Shown: positions 9,572 through 18,010 of the stretch, piece after piece
Position numbering within the stretch: position 1 is the stretch's first letter
Layout of the letters: the number at the start of each line of letters is the position of its first letter
Assembly (NCBI RefSeq): GCF_003668575.1
Contig: NZ_RCVZ01000007.1
Location: forward strand, 148,347-212,346
Direction of reading: 5' to 3'
From: Falsibacillus albus
GTDB lineage: Bacteria; Bacillota; Bacilli; Bacillales; DSM-25281
DNA length: 64,000 bases
Notes under the pieces: model-generated
Database searches by the model: none
What the model was told of the DNA's origin: nothing
The model's input: only the letters and a program-made list of their open reading frames with translations
Made by a program: the position numbers and the translations under genes

Positions 9572-10930
9572 GTGCAGCAATCACATTTGATTAAACCACT
9601 GTTGGATGCAGATTATCCATTAGCGGATCATGGGAAGGGAATTTTCATCTATGATTCTGATGGTAAAGATTACTTGGATGCATGCTCAGGTGCCGTGACG
9701 GCGAATATTGGTCATGGGATGAAGGAAATCATTGATGCCATTCAAAAGCAGGCTGAAAAAATTGCATTCGTCTATCGTTCTCAATTTACAAATGAGGCAG
9801 CCGAGAAGCTATCCTCATTGTTGGCAGAAAAGACGGACAATCATCTGAATTGGACATTTTTTGTGAACAGCGGATCGGAAGCCACTGAAACTGCAATTAA
9901 AATAGCGCTTCAACATTGGTTAGAAAAAGGAAAACCGAAAAAGACCAAAGTATTGTCAAGGTGGATGAGCTATCATGGAATAACCTTAGGAGCCCTTTCG
10001 ATGTCCGGACATTCAGTGAGAAGGGAGAAGTTCACATCTTTGCTGGAAGATTGGCCGGTGCTTGAACCGCCTTATTGCTATAGATGTCCATATGGTAAGG
10101 AATTTCCAACCTGTGGACTGCACTGTGCCGCCCACCTGGAAACGGTTATCAATCGAGTGGGGGCAGATCAAGTTGCATGCTTGATTGTAGAACCGGTTGT
10201 TGGAGCTGCAGGAGGAGCAATCACTCCTCCTGATGGTTATTATGAGAAGTTGAAATCCATTTGTGAAAAATATGAGATTTTATTTATAGCAGATGAGGTC
10301 ATGACAGGGTGCGGAAGAACAGGCGCAATGCTTGCCTTGGATCATTGGGGTGTAAAGCCGGATATAGCGGCATTGGGAAAAGGGCTAGGGGCAGGGTATG
10401 CTCCTATCGCAGCAACGATGGTCAGCGATAAGGTGATGGAACCGATCCAGAATGGAACCAAATCGATCATGAGCGGCCATACTTTCAGTGCCAATCCTTT
10501 ATCCTGCGCAACTGCACTCGCGGTCTTACAGTTGATAGATTCAGAAGATCTGCTCTCAAAGGTCGAAGAAAAAGCGAACTATCTACAAAAGAAATTGAAG
10601 AAGCTGCAATCTGAATTTTCCTTTATAGGCGATATTCGTGGAAAGGGGCTCTTAATCGGGATGGAATTCGTTAAAGGCATTGAAGCGAAAGAACCATTCC
10701 CAAGGGAGTTCATATTCACATCTAAGTTGATAAGCATTGCACAAAAAAATGGCCTGCTTTTGTATCCAGCGGCAGCCGGTCTCGATGGAAGGCATGGTGA
10801 TGCTATTATCATCGCTCCCCCGCTAAACATAACAGAAGATGAGATGGATGAATTGTGTAAAAGACTCAGAGAAGCTTTGCTTGAACTCAATATTGATAAC
10901 GAAGGAAGCAGGGAGAGGCATGAGCAGTAA
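9572..10930 (+). CDS. yodT: Class III aminotransferase, YodT type
   Basis: This is a 452-residue PLP enzyme of the GABA/ornithine aminotransferase fold. GSEATETAIK binds cofactor phosphate (about 107), ADEVMTGCGRTG (about 240) holds the cofactor-contacting Asp, and the Schiff-base Lys is in ALGKGLGAGY (about 270). An unusual Cys/His-rich insert, YCYRCPYGKEFPTCGLHC, lies near 168-186. It starts the yodT-yodS-yodR-yodQ series. In the proposed beta-lysine route it would transaminate (acetyl-)beta-lysine to a 3-oxo acid; that substrate is inference from context. The start is GTG with GGGGGTG upstream. Confidence 0.88.
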   Translation: MQQSHLIKPLLDADYPLADHGKGIFIYDSDGKDYLDACSGAVTANIGHGMKEIIDAIQKQAEKIAFVYRSQFTNEAAEKLSSLLAEKTDNHLNWTFFVNSGSEATETAIKIALQHWLEKGKPKKTKVLSRWMSYHGITLGALSMSGHSVRREKFTSLLEDWPVLEPPYCYRCPYGKEFPTCGLHCAAHLETVINRVGADQVACLIVEPVVGAAGGAITPPDGYYEKLKSICEKYEILFIADEVMTGCGRTGAMLALDHWGVKPDIAALGKGLGAGYAPIAATMVSDKVMEPIQNGTKSIMSGHTFSANPLSCATALAVLQLIDSEDLLSKVEEKANYLQKKLKKLQSEFSFIGDIRGKGLLIGMEFVKGIEAKEPFPREFIFTSKLISIAQKNGLLLYPAAAGLDGRHGDAIIIAPPLNITEDEMDELCKRLREALLELNIDNEGSRERHEQ

Positions 10931-11618
10931 ATTTAATAAAGTGGTATCGCTCGATGAAGCCATGGATCATTTTTATGATGGCATGTCCATCATGTTTGGA
11001 GGCTTCGGCGGAGTTGGATCGCCGCCAACTTTGATAAAAGGGATATTAAAGAAGGGGTGCAAAGATTTGCTGCTGATCGGGAATGATACAGGATTCCCTC
11101 AAATCGGCATCGGGCAATTAATCACTCAGAATAGGGCAAAAAAAGTTGTTGCCTCACATATCGGGTCCAATCCAATTGCGGGAGAGTTGATGGAAAGAGG
11201 AGAAATGGAAGTGGAATTTTCACCTCAGGGAATCCTTGCAGAACGAATCAGGGCGGGTGGAATGGGTATAGAAGGTATCGTAACGGAAATAGGAAAAGAA
11301 AATTCATGGATAAGCGGCGGAAAGCCAACTTTTAAGCTTAATGGGGTAGACTGCCTTGTTGAAAGCGCATTGACAGCAGATGTAAGCATTGTTTTTGCAA
11401 AAAAAGCCGACACTTTTGGGAATTTGATTTTTGATAAAAGTGCCAGGAACACAAACCCTTTAGTAGCGATGGCGGGGAACAAGACCATCGTTGAAGCAGA
11501 AGAAATCGTCCCATACGGTTCATTGGACCCGGAATCAATCATCACTCCGGGGGTGTTCGTAAATATGATAATTCCTTCGGAGGGGGTGGATTGGAAATGG
11601 GCATGGGAAATGGAATAA
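10920..11618 (+). CDS. yodS: 3-oxoacid CoA-transferase subunit A (YodS type)
   Basis: This 232-residue subunit is of the family I CoA-transferase (SCOT/AtoD type). It shows the Gly-rich IMFGGFGGVGSP loop near residue 25 and GAEK-like C-terminal strands. It forms a heteromer with the next gene product, which carries the catalytic Glu. The ATG at 10920 overlaps the yodT stop and the GGGAGAGG ribosome binding site precedes it, so longer in-frame versions are not needed. The acyl group transferred is probably an intermediate of beta-lysine breakdown, by context only. Confidence 0.87.
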   Translation: MSSKFNKVVSLDEAMDHFYDGMSIMFGGFGGVGSPPTLIKGILKKGCKDLLLIGNDTGFPQIGIGQLITQNRAKKVVASHIGSNPIAGELMERGEMEVEFSPQGILAERIRAGGMGIEGIVTEIGKENSWISGGKPTFKLNGVDCLVESALTADVSIVFAKKADTFGNLIFDKSARNTNPLVAMAGNKTIVEAEEIVPYGSLDPESIITPGVFVNMIIPSEGVDWKWAWEME

Positions 11619-12262
11619 AGGATCGGTTGGCAAAAAGGGCTGCTGAAGAAATTGAAGACGGGATGATTGTCAATTTAGGCATCGGGATCCCATCCCTTGT
11701 GCCTAATTTTTTACCTCCTGCAAGGGAGGTGCTGTTTCAAGCGGAGAATGGAATACTTGGGATGGGACAATCGCCGCCGTATTTGAAAGAGGACGAAAAT
11801 CTGTGCAATGCCGGGGGATTTCCTGTGACTTTGAATGAAGGGGGATCTTTTTTTGACTCTGCGACAGCTTTCGGGATGATCAGGCGCGGCTATATTGACT
11901 TGACCATATTAGGTTCGCTCGAAGTAAGTGAAGAAGGAGATCTTGCCAATTGGATCGTGCCAGGGAGAAGAGTGCCAGGCGTTGGTGGAGCCATGGAGCT
12001 TGCGGCTAGGGCAAAGAATGTGGTTGTTCTGATGACCCACGTGGATAAGAGAGGAAATAGCAAATTAGTAAAAAAATGCTCACTGCCCCTAACAGCCCAG
12101 CGGTGTGTAAAAAAGGTCATAACAGATTTAGGTGTATTTTCAATCGATGAAAACGGGCTTTTGTTAACCGATCTATTTGATCCCCATTCAATCGAAGAAG
12201 TAATAGAAAAGACTGATGCCGATTTTAAGGTTGCGAAAGAAATCAGAATGATCAGAGAATGA
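11597..12262 (+). CDS. yodR: 3-oxoacid CoA-transferase subunit B (YodR type)
   Basis: This 221-residue catalytic subunit has the signature QAENGILGMG, whose Glu forms the glutamyl-CoA thioester, near residue 50. Upstream of it is VNLGIGIPSLV. It overlaps the end of subunit A by about 22 bases and is preceded by GGAGGGGGTGG. The start could be TTG 11591, ATG 11597 or ATG 11603; 11597 gives the best spacing. Function is secure as a CoA-transferase; the natural acid substrate is not proven. Confidence 0.87.
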   Translation: MGMGNGIKDRLAKRAAEEIEDGMIVNLGIGIPSLVPNFLPPAREVLFQAENGILGMGQSPPYLKEDENLCNAGGFPVTLNEGGSFFDSATAFGMIRRGYIDLTILGSLEVSEEGDLANWIVPGRRVPGVGGAMELAARAKNVVVLMTHVDKRGNSKLVKKCSLPLTAQRCVKKVITDLGVFSIDENGLLLTDLFDPHSIEEVIEKTDADFKVAKEIRMIRE

Positions 12263-12284
12263 GTGAAAAAAGGGGAGGAAGAGT

Positions 12285-13541
12285 GTGCAAAAGAACATTA
12301 AGGCTTGGATGGAATCCAATCGTTCAAATGGCGTGAAGCTGCTGCAAAAACTGGTTCAGGAAAACAGTACGAGGGGAAATGAATATAACGCACAGGCTGT
12401 GATCATTGAAAAATGCAGACAAATGGGGATGCATTTGGATATTTGGGATATGAAACGAGAAAATTTGGAGGAACATCCATTTTTTAAGTGCGATCGTGAA
12501 AATTTTGAAGGAAATCCTAATGTCTGTGCCGTATGGAAAGGGGGAGGGGGAGGAAGGTCACTCATATTGAACGGTCATATAGACGTTGTGCCGGCGGGGG
12601 ACGAAAAAGACTGGGAGATGGACCCTTTTAGCGGCGCAGTTAAGGATGGTAAGCTGTTCGGAAGGGGTTCGACGGATATGAAAGGCGGGACCGTCAGCTT
12701 GCTGCTAGCCATTCAAGCATTGATGGAATTGGGTATTTCATTGAGAGGCGATGTGATATTCCAAAGCGTGATAGAAGAGGAAAGCGGTGGTTCAGGGACG
12801 CTTTCCGCTGTCATGAGGGGCTATAAAGCAGATGGGGCCATCATCCCGGAGCCAACCAATATGAAGCTTTTCATCAAACAGCAGGGGTCCATGTGGTTCC
12901 GTATCAAAGTCAAAGGAAAATCCTCCCACGGAGGGACGCGGTATGAAGGTGTGAATGCCATTGAAAAAGCGGTAAAGGTGGTCGCAGCATTAGGAAAGCT
13001 GGAACAAAAAAGGAACGAGAAAATAACCGATCCGTTGTATGAGGGCATCCCGATTCCAATCCCTATCAATATTGGCAAAATCGAGAGTGGATCCTGGCCA
13101 TCCTCTGTTCCAGACTTGGCCATTATTGAAGGAAGAATGGGAGTCGGACCTTCAGAAAAGATGGAGGATGCGGAAAAAGAACTGGCAGCGTGCATCGATC
13201 AAATTTGCCGTGAAGATCGATGGCTGCAGGAGCACCCACTCGAGTTGGAATGGTTTGGTGGAAGATGGCAGCCTGGCGACCTTGATAAAGGGCATCCACT
13301 TGTCGAAACTATCCAGCATTCCTACAAATGTGTGTTGGCGAGGCCTCCAAAAATAGAAGCATCCCCATGGGGAACAGATGGAGGGATCTTATCAAAAGGG
13401 GCTGACATACCAGTTGTTGTATTTGGTCCAGGAAGGACAGAGGCTGCCCATGATGCAAATGAGTATATTGAAATTGATAAAATATTTGAAGCTGCAGAAA
13501 TTATCGCATTAACGATCATCGATTGGTGTGGTGCAGAATAA
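12285..13541 (+). CDS. yodQ: M20 family deacetylase/peptidase, YodQ type
   Basis: This 418-residue zinc amidohydrolase is of the ArgE/DapE/ACY1 group. NGHIDVVP (about 95-102) supplies the first metal His and Asp, GRGSTDMKGG (about 124-133) the bridging Asp, and EEESGGSG (about 164-171) the catalytic Glu. WGTDGG and a late AHDANEY His complete the site. In the kam locus it would remove the acetyl group added by YodP, by context and by analogy to B. subtilis. The start is GTG with GGGGAGGAAGA upstream. It ends this part of the cluster. Confidence 0.87.
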   Translation: MQKNIKAWMESNRSNGVKLLQKLVQENSTRGNEYNAQAVIIEKCRQMGMHLDIWDMKRENLEEHPFFKCDRENFEGNPNVCAVWKGGGGGRSLILNGHIDVVPAGDEKDWEMDPFSGAVKDGKLFGRGSTDMKGGTVSLLLAIQALMELGISLRGDVIFQSVIEEESGGSGTLSAVMRGYKADGAIIPEPTNMKLFIKQQGSMWFRIKVKGKSSHGGTRYEGVNAIEKAVKVVAALGKLEQKRNEKITDPLYEGIPIPIPINIGKIESGSWPSSVPDLAIIEGRMGVGPSEKMEDAEKELAACIDQICREDRWLQEHPLELEWFGGRWQPGDLDKGHPLVETIQHSYKCVLARPPKIEASPWGTDGGILSKGADIPVVVFGPGRTEAAHDANEYIEIDKIFEAAEIIALTIIDWCGAE

Positions 13542-13724
13542 TCGCTTAAAGTGACAGCTGTTGGAATGATATTTGAAATAAAGGGTATACATTCTATAGG
13601 GCAAAAGACAAGTGAGGATGTAGAAAAATTTGATGAACTTCCTCCCTGATATAATAAACGCAGAATGAAAAATTGCCTGATTGTAGAAATGATAATTTAA
13701 CGATTACATAAGGAGGAAATCGAA

Positions 13725-15143
13725 ATGAAACAAAACCTTTGGATTAATGGGGAATACTTAGGAACGAAGGAGTATTCCGACCTGCGTGCCCCGTTTGATC
13801 AATCGATGATTGCAGCAGTTGCAGCAGCTGACGAAGATCAAGTGAAGCTGGCCATAGATGCTGCTGATAAAGCTTTTTTGGATATGAAGGAAATGCCGGC
13901 ATTCAAACGAGCTGAGATCTTGGAGAAAGTTGTTCAATTAATTGAAAAGGACCGTAAAGAATGTGCGGAAATCATCGCAAAGGAAGCATCAAAGCCATTG
14001 AAGGCTGCATTAGCCGAGGTGGACAGGACAATCATGACCTATAAATTTGCTGCTATCGAGGCAAGGAAAATATATGGGGAAACGATTCCCATGGATGCGG
14101 CACCAGGCGGCGAAGGAAGGATGGGATACACGGTCCGGGAGCCGCTTGGGGTAATAGCAGCCATCACCCCGTTTAACTTTCCAATGAACCTGGTAGCACA
14201 TAAAGTCGGTCCCGCAATTGCTGCAGGTAATTCAGTTGTGTTAAAACCCGCAAGCCAAACTCCACTATCAGCTTATAAGATTGCTGATTATTTCCATCAG
14301 GCCGGCTTGCCTGCTGGTGCACTGAACGTAGTGACAGGAAGCGGGAAAAAAATCGGCGGCATGTTGATTTCCGATGACCGGATCAAGATGGTCACGTTCA
14401 CAGGGAGCCCAAGTGTCGGCAAATGGATAAGGGAAAATGCAGGATTAAAAAGAGTGACATTAGAACTGGGGTCCAATTCAGCTGTCATTATTGATGAAAA
14501 CACTCATATAGATGATGCAATCCCTCGAATGGTGACCGGCGCATTTACTTTCCAGGGACAAGTATGCATTTCCGTCCAGCGGATCTTCGTTCATCAATCC
14601 AAGTATGAGGATTTCGCTGCCAAGTTTGTGGAAGAAACAAAAAATTTAACTCTTGGAAATCCACTCGATGAAAACACGGATGTTGCAGCCATGATTTCTC
14701 CCGAAGATGTGAAACGGGCAATGGATTGGATCGAAAGTGCAGCAGACAAAGGAGCGGAAGTGGCATGCGGAGGGAATGTAAAAGATTATATGCTGGAGCC
14801 TACAGTATTATTGAATGTTCCGCTGGATGAAAAAGTATCGTGTGAAGAAGTCTTTGCTCCCGTTGTCCATATTAATTCTTTTGAAACTTTCGAAGAAGCC
14901 ATACAGCTGGTCAATCAATCTCAATACGGGCTGCAGGCAGGGGTCTTTACGAATGATCTCCAATCTGCCTTCAAGGCAGCAAAAGAGCTTCATGTGGGCG
15001 GTGTAATCATCAATGACATTCCAACCTTCAGGGTAGATCACATGCCGTATGGGGGAGTGAAGATGAGTGGAATGGGCAGAGAAGGAATTAAATATGCCGT
15101 AGAAGAAATGACTGAACTCAAGCTCGTTAGTTTTAAACTATAG
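13725..15143 (+). CDS. NAD(P)-dependent aldehyde dehydrogenase
   Basis: This 472-residue member of the ALDH superfamily has cofactor motifs TPFNFPMN (about 147) and FTGSPSVGKWI (about 225). The catalytic Glu is in LELGSNSA (about 246) and the catalytic Cys in FQGQVCIS (about 281). It resembles semialdehyde dehydrogenases. It sits between yodQ and yodP, a position not occupied in B. subtilis. An attractive inference is oxidation of a semialdehyde from the gamma-amino acid product of beta-lysine breakdown, for example succinate semialdehyde. RBS is AAGGAGG. Confidence 0.87.
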   Translation: MKQNLWINGEYLGTKEYSDLRAPFDQSMIAAVAAADEDQVKLAIDAADKAFLDMKEMPAFKRAEILEKVVQLIEKDRKECAEIIAKEASKPLKAALAEVDRTIMTYKFAAIEARKIYGETIPMDAAPGGEGRMGYTVREPLGVIAAITPFNFPMNLVAHKVGPAIAAGNSVVLKPASQTPLSAYKIADYFHQAGLPAGALNVVTGSGKKIGGMLISDDRIKMVTFTGSPSVGKWIRENAGLKRVTLELGSNSAVIIDENTHIDDAIPRMVTGAFTFQGQVCISVQRIFVHQSKYEDFAAKFVEETKNLTLGNPLDENTDVAAMISPEDVKRAMDWIESAADKGAEVACGGNVKDYMLEPTVLLNVPLDEKVSCEEVFAPVVHINSFETFEEAIQLVNQSQYGLQAGVFTNDLQSAFKAAKELHVGGVIINDIPTFRVDHMPYGGVKMSGMGREGIKYAVEEMTELKLVSFKL

Positions 15144-15221
15144 GGTGCTTGCAAAGCATCCTTGAACGCCTTGGATGAATCGCAAAGACTATCAGAAATA
15201 GACTAAAAGAAATAGATAAGG

Positions 15222-15293
15222 CTGGCAGCATCCACATGTCCCTTCTTTTCATGAAAATGGCGGGAAGAGTTAGTCGGATGTGCCAGTTTTTTT
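15222..15293 (+). terminator. Hairpin plus T-tract directly before yodP
   Basis: CTGGCA pairs with TGCCAG, with further internal pairing (CATCC or GCATCC with GGATG; CTTC with GAAG), and is followed by seven T. The yodP ribosome binding site GGGAGGGG starts right after the T-tract, leaving no room for a promoter. The hairpin must therefore be an attenuator or a leaky terminator for yodP. Confidence 0.65.
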
Positions 15294-15307
15294 AGGGAGG
15301 GGAAACC

Positions 15308-16171
15308 GTGCAGCAAAAAAAATCATTATCAAAATCAACATTTTGGGCAAATATTTATGTGGATGAATTAAATAATAGGATAAGAGTCGATGATTTTCGT
15401 GGGGAGATAACATCGATAATGAGATGCCTTGAGGAAGAATTCTCATCACCGAAATTTGAAAAGTTCATTATGAAAGCAAGGATGGAAAACCTGAATGAAT
15501 TGATATCGGCTGGTTTCACATTGGAAGCTGTGATTGATCGCTACTTTAATGGAAGCAACGCATATTTAATGGCGAAGTACAGGGGCGATGATCGAAGGAA
15601 CAGTAAGAATTGGGTGAAGGAAGAATACATTCTGGAACAAGTATTAAAAGAAGAAAGGCAATTTGGATTTCACTCAGAAAAACCTGGAATCACGATGAGG
15701 ATGGCCGAAAAGGTGGATGCCCCCCTTCTTGCCAGCCTTTATAGAAAAGTTTTTGCCGTCTATCCAGTACCAATCCATGAAGCCAGCTACATCAGTAAGT
15801 CGATGGATGAAGGTTCAATCTTCTATTGTATTGAAAAAGATGGCCAGATTATTAGCGCTGCCTCAGCTGAGATCAGTATGATCAATCATAATGCGGAATT
15901 GACGGATTGTGCGACGCTTCCAGATTTTCGAAAAGGAGGGCTGATGAAGGATTTATTATTGGCCTTGGAGGAAGAACTTAGGAAGAGGCGCATTTTTTGC
16001 TGCTATACAATAGCAAGGTCATTGTCATTTGGAATGAACATGGCTTTTTATCAGCTTGGTTACGAATACCGTGGGCGATTGGTCAATAATTGTTACATTT
16101 ATGATAAGCTTGAAGATATGAATGTATGGGTAAAAGATTTAAGCACTGCCGAAAAATCGGCACTAACATGA
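15308..16171 (+). CDS. yodP: Beta-lysine N6-acetyltransferase, YodP/AblB type
   Basis: This 287-residue GNAT protein has an N-terminal AblB-specific domain (about 1-125) and a C-terminal acetyltransferase domain. The latter has an acetyl-CoA loop around FRKGGLMKDLL (about 215) and the NMAFYQLGYEYRGRLVNNCY ending typical of AblB. The family acetylates beta-lysine, made by KamA, to N6-acetyl-beta-lysine, a known compatible solute in archaea. The start is GTG. It lies upstream of the sigma-54 regulator and kamA. Confidence 0.88.
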   Translation: MQQKKSLSKSTFWANIYVDELNNRIRVDDFRGEITSIMRCLEEEFSSPKFEKFIMKARMENLNELISAGFTLEAVIDRYFNGSNAYLMAKYRGDDRRNSKNWVKEEYILEQVLKEERQFGFHSEKPGITMRMAEKVDAPLLASLYRKVFAVYPVPIHEASYISKSMDEGSIFYCIEKDGQIISAASAEISMINHNAELTDCATLPDFRKGGLMKDLLLALEEELRKRRIFCCYTIARSLSFGMNMAFYQLGYEYRGRLVNNCYIYDKLEDMNVWVKDLSTAEKSALT

Positions 16172-16226
16172 CAGAATTTCAGCACTTGCTCATAAAAATA
16201 ATACAAGGGGGGGGCAGGTGAAAGGA

Positions 16227-17624
16227 ATGAACTCTGATTGGCAATCTATTTTTCAAACCATCATTAATCAATTGGATGAAGGGATACACGTCGTGGATCT
16301 GGAAGGAAGAACCGTGCTCTATAATGAGGCAGCAGCCAACCATGATGGCATGCAGGTGGGCGAATTGGCTGGTGCACATATATTGGAAGCCTTTCCTTCG
16401 TTGACAGTTGATACAAGTACCCTCCTTCATGTCATTGAAACAGGAAAAACCTTAAAGGATGTTCCGCAGTCCTATGTCAATGTCCATGGAAAATGGATTG
16501 AAACCGTCAATACAACCTTTCCTCTATACCATGAAGGCAAGATGGTCGGAGCAGCTGAAATCGCGAAAGACTTTTCCAAACTGAGGAGAATGTCAGAGCA
16601 ATTGATAGAGCTTCAAGATATTGCGAAACAAAAAAGAAAGAACAAAGAAGAAAACAGCTCCATCAAATACAACTTCCCGGATATAAAAACCATTGACCCG
16701 TATTTAATGAAGCAGATACAGCTTGCTAAAAAATCAGCACTATCCGATTCTCCTGTTTTTGTATACGGCGAGAGCGGTGTAGGCAAGGAATTATTTGTCC
16801 AGTCGATACATGCCGCGTCATTACGTTCACAGCAGCCCTTCATTGCTCAAAATTGTGCATCGCTCCCTGAAAGTTTATTGGACAGTATATTATTCGGAAC
16901 TTCGAAAGGCAGCTATACCGGTGCGATTGACCGACCTGGATTATTTGAAGTTGCGAGCGGAGGTACATTGTTTCTGGATGAGCTGCATGCGATGCCATTA
17001 GAGCTTCAAGCAAAGCTCCTTAGAGTATTGGAAGAAAAGGAGATACGAAGAATAGGCTCGACCAAATCCATCCCAGTAGATGTTCGCATCATAGCTGCAA
17101 TGAATTTGGACCCACAGATGGCCATGGAAAAAAAACAACTCCGTCCGGATCTGTTTTACCGCTTGAATGTATTTTCATTTTATTTGCCTCCACTGCGCAA
17201 AAGGATCAAGGATATCCATTTGTTGACGAATCATTTTATTGATCATTTTAATGACTTATTAAAGAAGCGTATTGAAGGGCTCGACCCACATTTGCGAATG
17301 TTTTTTGAAGAATATCCATGGAATGGGAATGTCAGGGAATTAAAGCATACGATTGAATTCATGATGAACTTCGTGGACGTCGGGAAACTATCCATCGAAG
17401 ACCTTCCTCCTACCATGATCCATCTTTCAGAACAACATCCCCTCCCTGATCAAAGTATGCCTTCCTTGAAGGATTATTTGGTTCTAAAGGAAAAACAATT
17501 TATTGAAAAAGCGCTTAGGAAAGGAAAAGGAAATGTCTCAAAAGCAGCCTCACTGCTTTCCATCCCAAGACAGACATTGCAATATAAAATAAAAAAATAT
17601 TCGATTGCCGATGACAACTGTTGA
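16227..17624 (+). CDS. kamR: Sigma-54-dependent activator with PAS domain (KamR type)
   Basis: This is a transcription activator of about 465 residues. An N-terminal PAS sensor (about 5-115) is followed by the AAA+ domain: Walker A GESGVGKE (about 180), the sigma-54-contacting GAFTGA loop as GSYTGA (about 228), Walker B GGTLFLDE (about 250) and an arginine-finger region DLFYRLNVF (about 305). A Fis-type helix-turn-helix (GNVSKAASLLSIPRQTLQYKI) ends it. It is RocR/BkdR-like. A perfect -24/-12 promoter stands before kamA next door, so it probably activates kamA in response to a ligand such as lysine. KamR of Bacillus thuringiensis is the known parallel. ATG 16227 is favoured over GTG 16218. Confidence 0.85.
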   Translation: MNSDWQSIFQTIINQLDEGIHVVDLEGRTVLYNEAAANHDGMQVGELAGAHILEAFPSLTVDTSTLLHVIETGKTLKDVPQSYVNVHGKWIETVNTTFPLYHEGKMVGAAEIAKDFSKLRRMSEQLIELQDIAKQKRKNKEENSSIKYNFPDIKTIDPYLMKQIQLAKKSALSDSPVFVYGESGVGKELFVQSIHAASLRSQQPFIAQNCASLPESLLDSILFGTSKGSYTGAIDRPGLFEVASGGTLFLDELHAMPLELQAKLLRVLEEKEIRRIGSTKSIPVDVRIIAAMNLDPQMAMEKKQLRPDLFYRLNVFSFYLPPLRKRIKDIHLLTNHFIDHFNDLLKKRIEGLDPHLRMFFEEYPWNGNVRELKHTIEFMMNFVDVGKLSIEDLPPTMIHLSEQHPLPDQSMPSLKDYLVLKEKQFIEKALRKGKGNVSKAASLLSIPRQTLQYKIKKYSIADDNC

Positions 17625-17724
17625 AAAATAAGCAGTCTAGACATCCTATAATAGGAATTCAGAAAATATCTCTTATTTTAGACAATTTTCTAATTGATTT
17701 CTTAAAATATGGTTTGTGAATAAA

Positions 17725-17815
17725 CCTGTTACCCGTTCCTTTCCGCGGGGAGGGATGGGAGCCTCTTCGGCTTCGCCTGCGGAAAGCGTCCGCACGCACT
17801 GGAAATCAGTCAAAG
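17725..17815 (+). repeat. Divergent copy of the dispersed intergenic repeat
   Basis: TTTCCGCGGGG pairs with GCCTGCGGAAA around an inner AGCC/GGCT hairpin, then comes CGTCCGC and GGAAATCA. The order CGGAAAGCG...GGAAATCA is shared with the longer repeats at 34818, 44177, 50836, 54331 and 58162. The rest of the 17.6-18.0 kb gap holds a terminator and the kamA promoter. Confidence 0.55.
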
Positions 17816-17862
17816 TACAATCATAAGAGAAAAATTCAATCTTATTCAAATTGTAAAAAAGT

Positions 17863-17890
17863 TACTGCTGAAAATTCGGCAGTTTTTTTA
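17863..17890 (+). terminator. Terminator between kamR and kamA
   Basis: ACTGCTGAA and TTCGGCAGT form a nine-pair stem with one G-U pair, followed by a T-run. Confidence 0.8.
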
Positions 17891-17956
17891 TGTTTTATGA
17901 CAACACCAAACCGGTAAATTCTTCATAGCCTAGTAATATACAAGTAATTATTATGT

Positions 17957-17972
17957 TGGCACGATTATTGCA
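17957..17972 (+). promoter_or_regulatory. Sigma-54 (-24/-12) promoter of kamA
   Basis: TGGCAC-GATTA-TTGCA matches the sigma-54 consensus exactly, with the GG and GC dinucleotides 10 bases apart. Initiation would fall about 12 bases downstream, some 28 bases before the kamA start at 18011. The activator gene is immediately upstream. Confidence 0.88.
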
Positions 17973-18010
17973 TATAGAAGATAAGGCTTATTTTTATTGG
18001 AGGGTTGTTC

